From M3007 sp964392655 (GTDB lineage Bacteria > Bacteroidota > Bacteroidia > Chitinophagales > Saprospiraceae), in contig CAYMQY010000003.1 in NCBI GenBank assembly GCA_964392655.1, positions 3,885-67,884 of the forward strand: a stretch of DNA of 64,000 nt. The letters run 5' to 3'. Position numbers and translations under genes: made by a program. Positions 33,911 to 42,638 of the stretch are shown here, piece after piece. The notes beneath the pieces are model-generated. The model worked only from the letters and a program-made list of their open reading frames with translations. It was not told the origin of the DNA and searched no databases. Each line of letters starts with the position of its first letter. Positions within the stretch are counted from its first letter, which is position 1.

Positions 33911-35569
33911 ATGGCTTCTTTGAATCCCCTCCAGGGCGCTCTGGGGCAGCGGCGAGCCGCGCATTTGTTGCGTCGCGCAAGTTTCCGCTACACCCGCGCC
34001 AAGGTGGACGAGTTGGCCGCCATGCCCGCTTCCGAGGCGGTGGCCACTCTACTCCAACCCGCCCCCCTTCAACTCGACCAGCCCTTGTACGCCGCCACTG
34101 CCGGCGCCGGCCCGGTCACCTGGATCAATCCACCGCAACCGCCATCCGTACAACTGCCCGCCGACGACAACGACCTGCGCCGATTTGTCATGGGCTGGTG
34201 GCTCAATGAGGCGCTGCACGATCCCGGCGCCGGGCATCGGCTGGAGTTTTTCTTTCACCAGTTCCTCACCGTCACGCCCGACTACGGCAGCAGCATGAAT
34301 TTCCACGATTACCTCATGCTCCTGCGATGGGGATGTCTGGGAAATTTCAAAAAGTTGGTAACCAAAATGGTTCTGGACAACGTCATGCTCGACTATATTG
34401 ACAACAACCAGAACTACGTGAACAACCCCAACCTGAACTACGCCCGCGAGTTTTTTGAACTGCATACCATCGGCGCCGGCCCTGCCGCCGGGCCGGGCGA
34501 CTACACCAACTATACCGAAACCGACATTGAGGAAGCAGCACGTGTGCTGACCGGTTTCAGCAATGCCAAACGCCACCAGTACTCCGATCCCGAAACGGGA
34601 CTTCCGGCAGGGCGCGGCTACCCGCAAAGCCACGATTTCGGGGTAAAAACGTTCAGCGCGCGGTTCAACGGCACCACCATCCAGCCGCCCACCAACGACC
34701 TCGACGGCATGAACGCCGAACTGAACGCTCTGGTGGACATGGTATTTGCACAGCCGGAAACCGCACGCCATTTCTGCCGACGCCTGTACCGGTTTTTCAC
34801 GGGACGCGACATCCCCGCCGAAATCGAAACGGACATCATCGAACCGCTCGCACAAACGTTCATCACCGGCAATTTTGAAATTAAACCCGTCGTGCAGCAA
34901 CTACTTCAGAGCGAACACTTTTTTGATGCCGACGACACGAACGCGACCGATGAGAACACAGGCGCACTCATTCGCTCGCCGCTTGATCTGGCGCTGCAAA
35001 CACTTTCGTTCTTCGAATTGCCCATTCCCGACCCGACTACCGATACTGTAGCACACTACGACACCTTCTGGGACAAAAGCATCATGGGGCGCCTGATGGA
35101 CTGGTCGGGCATGTTCATGTTTTACCCGCCCGATGTGGCAGGCTACCCCGGCTACTATCAGGACCCGGATTTCAACCGGCAGTTTTTCAACTCCGCCACC
35201 ATTGTGGCGCGGTACAAATGGCCGGAAATGCTCATCACCGGCACGCACGCCTGGGGGCCAGGGGCCGGGGAATCGCTGGGTACCAAGTTCGACTTTGCAG
35301 CCTGGTTACGCGACAGCGGTTTCGTCACCGATCCGAACGACTCGTATGTGCTCGTGCAGGAATTGCTCCGATACTTGTATCCGGAGGCACCCGACAATGA
35401 CCGCTTCGAGTATTTTCACACGACTATTTTCCTCGACGGCCTCCCACCCGCAGATTGGGATTACGAGTGGTTCAACTACATCGGTACCGGCGACGATTCG
35501 GAGGTGCAAATTCCACTGCGACGTTTGTTCAATGCGATGTTGTACGCGCCGGAGTATCAGGTTTTTTGA
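33911..35569 (+). CDS. DUF1800 family protein
   Basis: 552 residues, starting MASLNPLQGALGQRRAAHLLRRASFRYTRAKVDELAAMP, the typical DUF1800 entry (LLRRASF...). Further family elements are FFHQFLTVTP, LNYAREFFELHTIGAGP, ARVLTGF and YRFFTGRDIPAEIE, and the late WDKSIMGRLMDWSGMFMFYPPDVAGYPG. The function is unknown; DUF1800 genes commonly precede a DUF1501 gene, as here. No signal peptide is visible, unlike its partner. The stop codon is 5 bases before a 100-N gap, and a complete reading to that stop suggests the gene itself is whole. Confidence 0.88.
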   Translation: MASLNPLQGALGQRRAAHLLRRASFRYTRAKVDELAAMPASEAVATLLQPAPLQLDQPLYAATAGAGPVTWINPPQPPSVQLPADDNDLRRFVMGWWLNEALHDPGAGHRLEFFFHQFLTVTPDYGSSMNFHDYLMLLRWGCLGNFKKLVTKMVLDNVMLDYIDNNQNYVNNPNLNYAREFFELHTIGAGPAAGPGDYTNYTETDIEEAARVLTGFSNAKRHQYSDPETGLPAGRGYPQSHDFGVKTFSARFNGTTIQPPTNDLDGMNAELNALVDMVFAQPETARHFCRRLYRFFTGRDIPAEIETDIIEPLAQTFITGNFEIKPVVQQLLQSEHFFDADDTNATDENTGALIRSPLDLALQTLSFFELPIPDPTTDTVAHYDTFWDKSIMGRLMDWSGMFMFYPPDVAGYPGYYQDPDFNRQFFNSATIVARYKWPEMLITGTHAWGPGAGESLGTKFDFAAWLRDSGFVTDPNDSYVLVQELLRYLYPEAPDNDRFEYFHTTIFLDGLPPADWDYEWFNYIGTGDDSEVQIPLRRLFNAMLYAPEYQVF

Positions 35570-35574
35570 GGTTT

Positions 35575-35674
35575 NNNNNNNNNNNNNNNNNNNNNNNNNN
35601 NNNNNNNNNNNNNNNNNNNNNNNNNNNNNNNNNNNNNNNNNNNNNNNNNNNNNNNNNNNNNNNNNNNNNNNNNN
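35575..35674. other. Assembly gap (100 N) between DUF1800 and DUF1501 genes
   Basis: Default-length N-run. It falls between a stop codon and an ATG, so at most an intergenic spacer or a small gene is missing. Confidence 0.98.
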
Positions 35675-37321
35675 ATGAAAAGACGCAATTTTCTCAAAAT
35701 AGCAGGCCTTTCCTCTTTTGTAGTCAACGGCCACGCCATGCGACCATTTTCCAATTCCAAAATTGCCCGTGTCATGGCCGACTGCGAAGACGTGGAAGAC
35801 CGCGTACTTGTACTCATCCAACTCAAAGGCGGCAACGACGGTGTGAACACCGTCATCCCCATTCCCCAGTACGACGTGTACGCCAACCTGCGGCCCGTCA
35901 TCAAAATACCCGACACGGGGCTGGAAAAATTCATCAAACTCGACAATTCCCTGCCCGGCCCCGATCAGGTGGGTTTGCACCCGGTGATGGCCGGCTTCAA
36001 GGCGCTGTACGACAAGGGTTGGCTTAACGTGGTGCAGGGCGTAGGCTATGAAAACCTGAATCAGTCGCATTTCAAAAGCACCGACCTGTGGCTTTCGGGC
36101 GGCGACGGTACGCTGGAAGGCTCTAAAATCCGCTCCGGCTGGATGGGGCGCGCGCTTAATGCCATGTTCCCCGATGTGAAAGGAACCCCCATCCCCGACA
36201 TGCTCTACCCGTTGGGTATTCAGATCGGCGACCCCTACCCTTCCCTCGGTTTTCACACCGAAACCGAACACCAAAATTCCATCAACCTGTACGGCCAGGA
36301 TCCGGAGGGGTTTTACTCACTGGTGCAAACCATCGGCGGCGCCCCGCTGCTCAACGTACCCGCCTCCGAATACGGCGACGAACTGCGCTACATCATGGGC
36401 GTAGAAGACAGCGTGGACCAGTACTCCCAGTATATCACGCAGGCGTTTGATGCGGGCAGTAACGCCATTACGGCGTACCCGGATTCGGGTCTGGCCGACC
36501 AGTTGAAAACCGTGGCGCGGCTAATCAAGGGCGGCTGCAAAACCAAAATGTATCTCTGCTCGATGGGCGGTTTCGATACACATGGCTCGCAAATTCCGCC
36601 GGAAGGCACTGTCGTGCTGGGCCGTCACGCCGACCTGCTACGCACGCTTTCCGAGGCGGTCAAAACATTTTATGACGACCTCGACGGCATGGACCTGGCC
36701 GACAAAGTCGTGTCCTGCACGTTCTCGGAATTTGGCCGTTGCGCCAGTGAAAACGGCTCCGCCGGCACCGACCACGGTACCCTGGCGCCCATGTTCATCA
36801 TCGGCAAGGCACTTTCCGGCGGTGTACATGGCACCAATGTGAACCTGTCGAATCTGGCCAACGGCACCCAGTTGCAGGGCCAACAATTCGACTACCGGCA
36901 GGTGTTCACCACCCTGTTGCAGGACTGGCTGGGGGCCAGCGATTACGTGCTGGAGCAAACCATGTTCGAAGGCTACACCAAAATGCCCATCGTGAGCAGT
37001 ACCTACACCGTGCCGCCGGATTGCTACATCGCCACCAACGTATTCGATCCCGGCTCCGAACTGCGCGCCATGCGGGTGTTCCCGAATCCGGCAGTTTACC
37101 GGACGCAGGTTTCGCTGCAAAGTCCGACCGAAGGCGACGCGCTACTCAGCCTGCACAGCCTCGGCGGCGCCACAGTGGCGGCTCAGCGGGTTCGCGTACG
37201 TACAGGCGCCAACATGTATCATTTCGATGTATCGAGTCTGCCGACGGGGCCGTATTTTATCCGACTCGAAAACGCCCGGACCGGCAAAGCCGAAGTGGTC
37301 AAACTGAACGTAGCGCGGTAA
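35675..37321 (+). CDS. DUF1501 family protein with T9SS type A sorting domain
   Basis: 548 residues, beginning directly after the gap with MKRRNFLKIAGLSSFVVNGHA, a twin-arginine-like leader typical of this family. The core has VLIQLKGGNDGVNTVIP, QSHFKSTDLWLSG, MGGFDTHGSQ and CTFSEFGRCASENGSAGTDHGTLAP, matching the DUF1501 (sulfatase-like fold) signatures. The last 80 residues (MRVFPNPAVYRTQVSLQS...GPYFIRLENARTGKAEVVKLNVAR) are a type A T9SS C-terminal domain, so the protein should pass the inner membrane and then be exported through the T9SS. The enzymatic activity is unknown. Confidence 0.9.
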   Translation: MKRRNFLKIAGLSSFVVNGHAMRPFSNSKIARVMADCEDVEDRVLVLIQLKGGNDGVNTVIPIPQYDVYANLRPVIKIPDTGLEKFIKLDNSLPGPDQVGLHPVMAGFKALYDKGWLNVVQGVGYENLNQSHFKSTDLWLSGGDGTLEGSKIRSGWMGRALNAMFPDVKGTPIPDMLYPLGIQIGDPYPSLGFHTETEHQNSINLYGQDPEGFYSLVQTIGGAPLLNVPASEYGDELRYIMGVEDSVDQYSQYITQAFDAGSNAITAYPDSGLADQLKTVARLIKGGCKTKMYLCSMGGFDTHGSQIPPEGTVVLGRHADLLRTLSEAVKTFYDDLDGMDLADKVVSCTFSEFGRCASENGSAGTDHGTLAPMFIIGKALSGGVHGTNVNLSNLANGTQLQGQQFDYRQVFTTLLQDWLGASDYVLEQTMFEGYTKMPIVSSTYTVPPDCYIATNVFDPGSELRAMRVFPNPAVYRTQVSLQSPTEGDALLSLHSLGGATVAAQRVRVRTGANMYHFDVSSLPTGPYFIRLENARTGKAEVVKLNVAR

Positions 37322-37338
37322 AGCCACAACCCACAGGC

Positions 37339-37431
37339 TTGTCATTTCGCAGAAACCCGTCCGCTCTACGGAGAATATAGCACAGTTTATCCGTCAAACC
37401 GTAGCGTGGACGGATTTCTGCGAAATGACAA
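37339..37431. repeat. Dispersed palindromic element, copy 2
   Basis: The left arm (37339-37364) and right arm (37406-37431) are inverted copies matching at 24 of 26 positions and nearly identical to the arms at 8509-8598. The 41-base centre differs from copy 1 and contains its own inverted pair, CTACGG and CCGTAG. The element lies between the DUF1501 and gliding-motility-type genes, which point the same way. Confidence 0.85.
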
Positions 37432-37444
37432 ACGAGCGCGCCCT

Positions 37445-37472
37445 ACTCATCACTCATCGCTCATCACTCATC
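37445..37472 (+). repeat. Heptamer tandem repeat (ACTCATC, four units)
   Basis: ACTCATC, ACTCATC, GCTCATC, ACTCATC in direct succession, ending 11 bases before the ATG at 37484. The same unit occurs at 2173-2190 and 41133-41160. Confidence 0.8.
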
Positions 37473-37483
37473 GTTAATATTCC

Positions 37484-39292
37484 ATGTACCGACTAATCTT
37501 CCTGCTCATCGCCTTCGCCCCAACCCTTGTTTTTGCTCAACTCCCGCCGGCCTGCAACGGCACATACTCCGCCATCATCTGCGAGCAGGTCTGCATTTCC
37601 TGCAATTTCGACGGCTACGTCGGCTCCACGCAGGGCTACCCGTCGGGGCCGGCCACCGCGTACTGCGGCACGGTCGAAAATGCCCAGTGGATGGGCTTCA
37701 TCGCAGGAGCCGCACAGGCGACGTTCACCGTGTCGCCCACCGATTGCAGCGACGGCAACGGCGTACAAATCGCCCTGTACAAAGACTGCACCCAGCCGCC
37801 TATTGCCTGCAACAAAGGCCAGGAAAACGGCGGCAATATCCCGGTTTCAATCACCGTACCGCTTACGCCCGGACATAACTATTACCTCCTGATTGACGGG
37901 TATGCCGGCGACCAATGCGACTTTTCCGTCAGCGTTTCACCCAAAGAAGCCGTGTACGAGCCGCCGCTCGGCATGGTGCAACAGGATATTCAAGGAAAAA
38001 TCGAGGGCTGCCCCGGAGCGGTATTTTCCTACGCCGTGGCGCCCGTTTTCGGCGCCGGCGCCTACATCTGGGACGGTCCTCCGGGAACTTTGGTGAACGG
38101 CGACTCGGTGCCCGTCACCGTACCCGCCGGCAACAACGGCAACGTGGTGAACGTCACGCTCGGCGCCCAAAGCGGCAACCTTTGCGTACAGGCGGCCAAC
38201 TCGTGCAGCGCCAACCCGCCCTGCTCGGGAAGCATTTTTATCACCATCCTCGACGACTCGCACCGGCCGGTTTTGGAAACCGACACCCTCGTCGGCATCG
38301 GCTGCACCGACGGCACGGCCCGCCTGCGCGTGGAGGTGTCGCCTCCGGCAAATTACAGTTTCCAATGGACAGCCGACAGTACAGGAAACATCCTCTCGGG
38401 TGCAAACAGCCCGCAGGCGCGAGCCAACCAAACCGGAATGTACACGTTCACGGCAACCAACACAGTTACTGGATGTGCGAGCAACACCACCGTGCGCGTC
38501 GGCGCCCCGGAGTACCCGGCAAACGTCGGACTTAACTTGCGGCACATTTCCTGCTTCGGAAAAGGCGACGGAATTCTGAATGTCGGCGCCGTAAGCGAAG
38601 GAGCACCGCCGTTTGTGTACGCCGTGGACGACGGGCCGTACCAGGTGGCTACCGAATTCCGGCATCTGCCGCCGGGCGATCACATCCTGACCGTGCAGGC
38701 TTCCGATGGTTGTGAAAAAGACACCCTGTTCACCCTGCTCGAACCCGACGATCTGGTGCTGACCCTGCCGCCGGACATCACCGTACACCTCGGCGACTCC
38801 ATCGGCTTGTGGCAGGACGATGCGGTAAGCGATCCCGCCCGCCGCAAACAAACCCTCGTGACCGCGCCCCTACTTCCCGACATGCTCTGCGACACCTGCA
38901 TGTACCGACCGATGAACTCGTTTCGCTATGAGGTGACAGTGCTGGATTCCAACGGATGCCGGGCTTCCGATGCGCGCACGGTGACGGTAGAGCGCGACCG
39001 GCGGGTATATATCCCGAATGTGTTTGCTCCGGATTCGCCGTTTGAAAACGCCGTGTTCCGTATCTCGTGCGGCGCCGACGTAACGCGGGTACGGGCGTTC
39101 CGGGTGTACAGCCGCTGGGGGCGTCTGTTGGTAGACCAAAACGATCTGGCGCCAAACGACCCCGCCCTCGGCTGGGATGGGCGCATCAACGGCGACAAAG
39201 CGCCGCCCGCCGTGTTTGTCTATTTTGCCGAGGTTGAGTTTGTGGACGGAGCAACGGAGGTGTTCCGGGGGGATGTAGCGCTGGTGCGGTGA
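37484..39292 (+). CDS. Secreted protein with type B T9SS (gliding-motility) C-terminus
   Basis: 602 residues with a signal peptide (YRLIFLLIAFAPTLVFAQ). The N-terminal region is cysteine-rich (CNGTYSAIICEQVCISCNFDGY) and reads like a lectin-like or pre-peptidase-like domain (GFIAGAAQATFTVSPTDCSDGNGVQIALY). Ig/PKD-like modules follow, then one SprB-like repeat (LRHISCFGKGDGILNVGAVS). The C-terminus (VYIPNVFAPDSPFENAVFRI, RVYSRWGRLLVDQND, AVFVYFAEVEFVDGATEVFRGDVALVR) is the gliding-motility sorting domain. Probably surface exposed; the ligand is unknown. Confidence 0.87.
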   Translation: MYRLIFLLIAFAPTLVFAQLPPACNGTYSAIICEQVCISCNFDGYVGSTQGYPSGPATAYCGTVENAQWMGFIAGAAQATFTVSPTDCSDGNGVQIALYKDCTQPPIACNKGQENGGNIPVSITVPLTPGHNYYLLIDGYAGDQCDFSVSVSPKEAVYEPPLGMVQQDIQGKIEGCPGAVFSYAVAPVFGAGAYIWDGPPGTLVNGDSVPVTVPAGNNGNVVNVTLGAQSGNLCVQAANSCSANPPCSGSIFITILDDSHRPVLETDTLVGIGCTDGTARLRVEVSPPANYSFQWTADSTGNILSGANSPQARANQTGMYTFTATNTVTGCASNTTVRVGAPEYPANVGLNLRHISCFGKGDGILNVGAVSEGAPPFVYAVDDGPYQVATEFRHLPPGDHILTVQASDGCEKDTLFTLLEPDDLVLTLPPDITVHLGDSIGLWQDDAVSDPARRKQTLVTAPLLPDMLCDTCMYRPMNSFRYEVTVLDSNGCRASDARTVTVERDRRVYIPNVFAPDSPFENAVFRISCGADVTRVRAFRVYSRWGRLLVDQNDLAPNDPALGWDGRINGDKAPPAVFVYFAEVEFVDGATEVFRGDVALVR

Positions 39293-39382
39293 GGGGAAAT
39301 GAGTTGACCGTCCGTGTTTTCGTACGACAAACAAAAGCGTAGCACCAAAGAGACTCTATCCCCTCACATAAACGAGAATCCT

Positions 39383-40450
39383 ATGGATATTCCAAAACCG
39401 CTCTACGCCGAACCGATCAAAGGCGTAAACACACCGTATGACGCCATCGAAACACCTGATATTCATTTTATCCGGGGCGCGAAGGTGCTTGAAGCCCACC
39501 CGGAGGTAAAAAAACTGATGGGTTACGATCCCTGGGCGCCGTTGGTGGTGGCATTCATCGTGGCGGCTCAATTAGGTTGTTGTTACGCAGTGGGCCGGTA
39601 TTGCACCAGTTTTTCGGAATACTGGTGGCAAATCCTGCTCCTTTCCTACTTCGTCGGAGGCACCCTGAGCCACTGGGCGGGCATGGCCATTCACGAGTGC
39701 GCGCACAACCTGATGGCGCCCACCACGGTGCAGAATTACCTGATCGCCATTTTTGCCAATACGGCTATCGGAGTACCGTCGGCCATTCAGTTTAGGCGCC
39801 ACCACCTGCTGCATCATTCCCACCTTGGAATCGAAAATGTGGACAACGATTTCCCGTCCCATTTCGAAGCCAGATGGATCGGGAAAAATGTGTTTTTGAA
39901 ATTCATCTGGCTGTTTTTCTATGTTTTTTTCATCACCATGGTGCGCGGTTTTTTGGTCAAACCAGGCCGCTGGGAATGGTTCAACATTGCCTACATCCTG
40001 CTGGTGGATGTTTTGATATTCTACTTTTTCGGGCCGGTGGCTTTTGCCTACTTGCTGATTTCCACATTTTGGGGCTACAGTTTTCACCCTACCGCGGGAC
40101 ATTTCATACATGAGCACTTCATTTTCAAGGAGGGGCAGGAAACCAATTCGTACTACGGTATCCTGAACTACGTGTGTTTCAACGTGGGCTACCACAACGA
40201 ACACCACGATTTGATGAACATCCCCGGGCGGTATTTGCCGAGGTATTACCGCATGACAAAGGAATTTTACGAACAACTGGATTCCACCAAATCATGGACG
40301 TACTCCATCCTGTGGCATTTTGTTACCTCGAAAAAGTTGGGAGCCGATAGCCGATATGTGCGTTCGGAGACGGTGCGGGACAAGGGGATTTCGATTTTAA
40401 ACGATATTCGCCGCCAATCGAAAAAACGAAACGAGCAAGATCCTCCATGA
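39383..40450 (+). CDS. Sphingolipid delta-4 desaturase-like fatty acid desaturase
   Basis: 355 residues from ATG at 39383. The N-terminal HPEVKKLMGYDPWAPLVVAF resembles the lipid-desaturase N-terminal segment of animal DEGS enzymes. The three histidine boxes are H104ECAH, H140-HLLHH and H271NEHH (FNVGYHNEHHDLMNIPG), the last almost the same as the DEGS1 motif; TAGHFIHEHFIFKEGQETNSYYG also matches. Several hydrophobic helices place it in a membrane. DEGS proteins put the 4,5-trans double bond into dihydroceramide with di-iron and oxygen. Many Bacteroidota make saturated sphingolipids, so such an enzyme would be of interest; activity here is inferred. Its TGA overlaps the next ATG by 4 bases. 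Confidence 0.82.
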   Translation: MDIPKPLYAEPIKGVNTPYDAIETPDIHFIRGAKVLEAHPEVKKLMGYDPWAPLVVAFIVAAQLGCCYAVGRYCTSFSEYWWQILLLSYFVGGTLSHWAGMAIHECAHNLMAPTTVQNYLIAIFANTAIGVPSAIQFRRHHLLHHSHLGIENVDNDFPSHFEARWIGKNVFLKFIWLFFYVFFITMVRGFLVKPGRWEWFNIAYILLVDVLIFYFFGPVAFAYLLISTFWGYSFHPTAGHFIHEHFIFKEGQETNSYYGILNYVCFNVGYHNEHHDLMNIPGRYLPRYYRMTKEFYEQLDSTKSWTYSILWHFVTSKKLGADSRYVRSETVRDKGISILNDIRRQSKKRNEQDPP

Positions 40451-41112
40451 TTCAACTTCTGAAAAAACACCACCGCCTGTCCGAAACGCTTTTCATGGGC
40501 GCTCTGACTTTGGGCTGCTTTGGCCTTTCGGTGTTCCGTTACCTGTATTCCGAAAACAAGGTGTTTCTGTTTCTGAACTGGAACCTCTTTCTGGCATTTT
40601 TGCCTTGGGCTTTCACAAGTCTTGTGCTGCTGCGACCGGGTATCCAAAAGAGCAAACTAACCGTCATGTTGCTGCTGGGCGCGTGGTTGTTGTTTTTTCC
40701 CAATGCTCCGTACATCCTGACCGACCTGTTTCACCTGCGGTTCAAGTCGTCCATGCCGATCTGGTTCGATCTGGTGCTGATTCTGTCATTTGCCTGGGCC
40801 GGGCTACTGTACGGATTTCTCAGCCTGTGGGACATTGAGCGGCTCGCGCGCAGATATGTGCCCCAAACCTGGGTTTCGGCGTTGTCGGTTGGGCTGCTTT
40901 TCCTTGGCAGTTTCGGCGTGTACCTCGGTCGTTACCTCCGCTGGAACAGTTGGGACCTCGTTTCCGAACCCTACGCACTGTTGTACGATGTCGGTAGCCG
41001 AATCGCCAATCCCACCGCGCACCCCACGACCTGGGGTATGACCATACTGCTGGGCATTTTCCTGAACATGCTCTACTGGTCGTTCCGTCTGATCCGCACA
41101 AGAGCAGAGTAA
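40447..41112 (+). CDS. DUF1361 family membrane protein
   Basis: 221 residues with about six hydrophobic helices. WNLFLAFLPWAF, LLFFPNAPYILTDLFHLR and RWNSWDLVSEP are typical DUF1361 elements; the function is unknown. The ATG overlaps the desaturase stop (ATGA at 40447-40450), implying translational coupling and perhaps a shared pathway in membrane lipid modification. Confidence 0.85.
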   Translation: MIQLLKKHHRLSETLFMGALTLGCFGLSVFRYLYSENKVFLFLNWNLFLAFLPWAFTSLVLLRPGIQKSKLTVMLLLGAWLLFFPNAPYILTDLFHLRFKSSMPIWFDLVLILSFAWAGLLYGFLSLWDIERLARRYVPQTWVSALSVGLLFLGSFGVYLGRYLRWNSWDLVSEPYALLYDVGSRIANPTAHPTTWGMTILLGIFLNMLYWSFRLIRTRAE

Positions 41113-41132
41113 CAACAATTTCGTCACGCACT

Positions 41133-41160
41133 ACTCATCACTCATAGTTCATCGCTCATC
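41133..41160 (+). repeat. Heptamer tandem repeat (ACTCATC-type, four units)
   Basis: ACTCATC, ACTCATA, GTTCATC, GCTCATC. The tyrS stop codon lies inside it at 41142-41144, so the repeat encodes the last residues of that protein on the opposite strand. Confidence 0.8.
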
Positions 41161-42419
41161 ACTAAAAACTTGTTTTTCTTCCCGTTTTCCACCATGATGT
41201 ACTTGCCATGCAGCAGGTGTTCGGGGGTGATGGCTACGTCCGGCGTGCTGATTTTTTCCTTATTGATCGAAATGGCATTGTTCTGAATCGCCTTTTTGGC
41301 TTCGCTACGGCTGGACAGAATGCCGGTGTGCTCGCTCAGGAAATCGAGGATATTGCAGTGGTTTTGCACGACGCTACCCGCCATTTTCGGCGCCGGAATT
41401 TCATCTGCCACTTGCGCGAGGGTACGGGCGTCGAGGCTACGCAGGGTATCGGGGCCGGCTTTGGGATCGAACAACAGCGCCGACACCGCTTGTACTGTGG
41501 CAAATTCCTCCGCCCCATGCAGGCGTGTGGTGATTTCTTCTGCAAACACGCGTTTGGTGCGTTGCACATCGCCGGCGGCTTCGAGCGCTTCGATTTCCTC
41601 GCGGGTTTTCAGGGAAAAATAGCGCAGGAACTTGGGCACATCGCGGTCGTCGGCGTTGATCCAGAACTGGTAGAACCGATATGGGCTGGTCAGGTTCGGG
41701 TCGAGCCAGATATTGCCCCCGGCGCTTTTGCCGAATTTGGTGCCGTCGGCCTTGGTCAGCAGGGGCGTGACCACGGCGAAGAGTTTTTTGTCGGCAATTT
41801 TCCGGCCCAGTTCGATGCCGGCGGTGATGTTGCCGTACTGGTCGCTGCCGCCCATTTGCAGCGTGATGCCGTGTCGCTCGTTGAGCAGCACAAAGTCGTA
41901 GCCTTGCAGCAACTGGTAACTGAACTCCGTAAATGAAATGCCCGTCTCGATGCGGCGCTGCACGCTTTCCTTGGCGAGCATGTAGTTGACGGTGAGGTAT
42001 TTGCCCACGTCGCGCAGAAAGTCAAGCACATTCATGCCGGCGTAAAAATCGTAGTTGTTCAGGAGCATGGCCCGGTTGGACTTTTCGGGCGAAAAGTCGA
42101 GCAGGCGTTCTAACTGCTTTTGCTGAAAGGCGATGTTGCGGTCGAGTTCGTCGTATGTTTTGAGTTCGCGTTCGGTATCGCGACCACTGGGGTCGCCGAT
42201 ACGTCCTGTGGCGCCGCCCATGAGGGCGACTGGCTGGTGACCGGCGCGCTGGAGGAATGTGAGCAACATGATCTGCACATAGTTGCCAATGGTAAGCGAA
42301 GGAGCGGTCGGGTCGAAGCCGATGTAGCCGCGCACGGGGCCGGTTTTCAGGTGTTCTTCCACGCCGGGCGTGAGGTCATGTATTAGTCCGCGCCAGCGGA
42401 GTTCCGAGATAAAGTCCAT
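41142..42419 (-). CDS. tyrS: Tyrosyl-tRNA synthetase
   Basis: 425 residues from ATG at 42419. Class I features are GYIGFDPTAPSLTIGNYV (HIGH-like region), ALMGGATGRIGDPSG, the tyrosine-pocket stretch LLQGYDFVLLNERHGITLQMGGSDQYGNI, and TKADGTKFGKSAGGNIWL (KMSKS-like loop). An S4-type RNA-binding domain follows (SEHTGILSSRSEAKKAIQNNAISINKEKI). The enzyme charges tRNA-Tyr. Its last residues (VMSDEL) are encoded by the heptamer repeat and extend past the usual end of the protein. A -7 element, TAATTTTG, lies about 10 bases before the ATG. Confidence 0.97.
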   Translation of the reverse strand: MDFISELRWRGLIHDLTPGVEEHLKTGPVRGYIGFDPTAPSLTIGNYVQIMLLTFLQRAGHQPVALMGGATGRIGDPSGRDTERELKTYDELDRNIAFQQKQLERLLDFSPEKSNRAMLLNNYDFYAGMNVLDFLRDVGKYLTVNYMLAKESVQRRIETGISFTEFSYQLLQGYDFVLLNERHGITLQMGGSDQYGNITAGIELGRKIADKKLFAVVTPLLTKADGTKFGKSAGGNIWLDPNLTSPYRFYQFWINADDRDVPKFLRYFSLKTREEIEALEAAGDVQRTKRVFAEEITTRLHGAEEFATVQAVSALLFDPKAGPDTLRSLDARTLAQVADEIPAPKMAGSVVQNHCNILDFLSEHTGILSSRSEAKKAIQNNAISINKEKISTPDVAITPEHLLHGKYIMVENGKKNKFLVMSDEL

Positions 42420-42428
42420 AATCGGGGG

Positions 42429-42436
42429 CAAAATTA
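42429..42436 (-). promoter_or_regulatory. Putative -7 element of the tyrS promoter
   Basis: The minus strand reads TAATTTTG (TAnnTTTG), ending 9 bases before the tyrS ATG. No -33 box was found at the normal spacing. Confidence 0.5.
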
Positions 42437-42543
42437 AAATTTGATTTAGAAGTATAGGCGTTGGAATTGCAATGTACCGCCGGCGTCTCGGAAGATAACA
42501 CGTTTTCAATTGCGTTTCCCTGCGCTCTTGTCGGCACAAAAAC

Positions 42544-42580
42544 AACATGAGCCATCCCGAAGTTCGGGACGACTCATGTT
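42544..42580 (-). terminator. Hairpin terminator after the 42639-47210 gene
   Basis: An outer stem AACATGAG/CTCATGTT encloses an inner stem CCCGAA/TTCGGG. Read on the minus strand it is followed by GTTTTTG, so it fits an intrinsic terminator about 58 bases beyond the stop of the large T9SS gene. Confidence 0.75.
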
Positions 42581-42638
42581 GGAATCATAAATTTTCAGGC
42601 TTTTAAATTATTCGGATGAACCCCGAATGACATGTAAA

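Noticed and set aside
37445..37472. Possible CRISPR array
   Set aside because: The repeats are only 7 bases long, adjacent and without spacers, and no cas genes are near.
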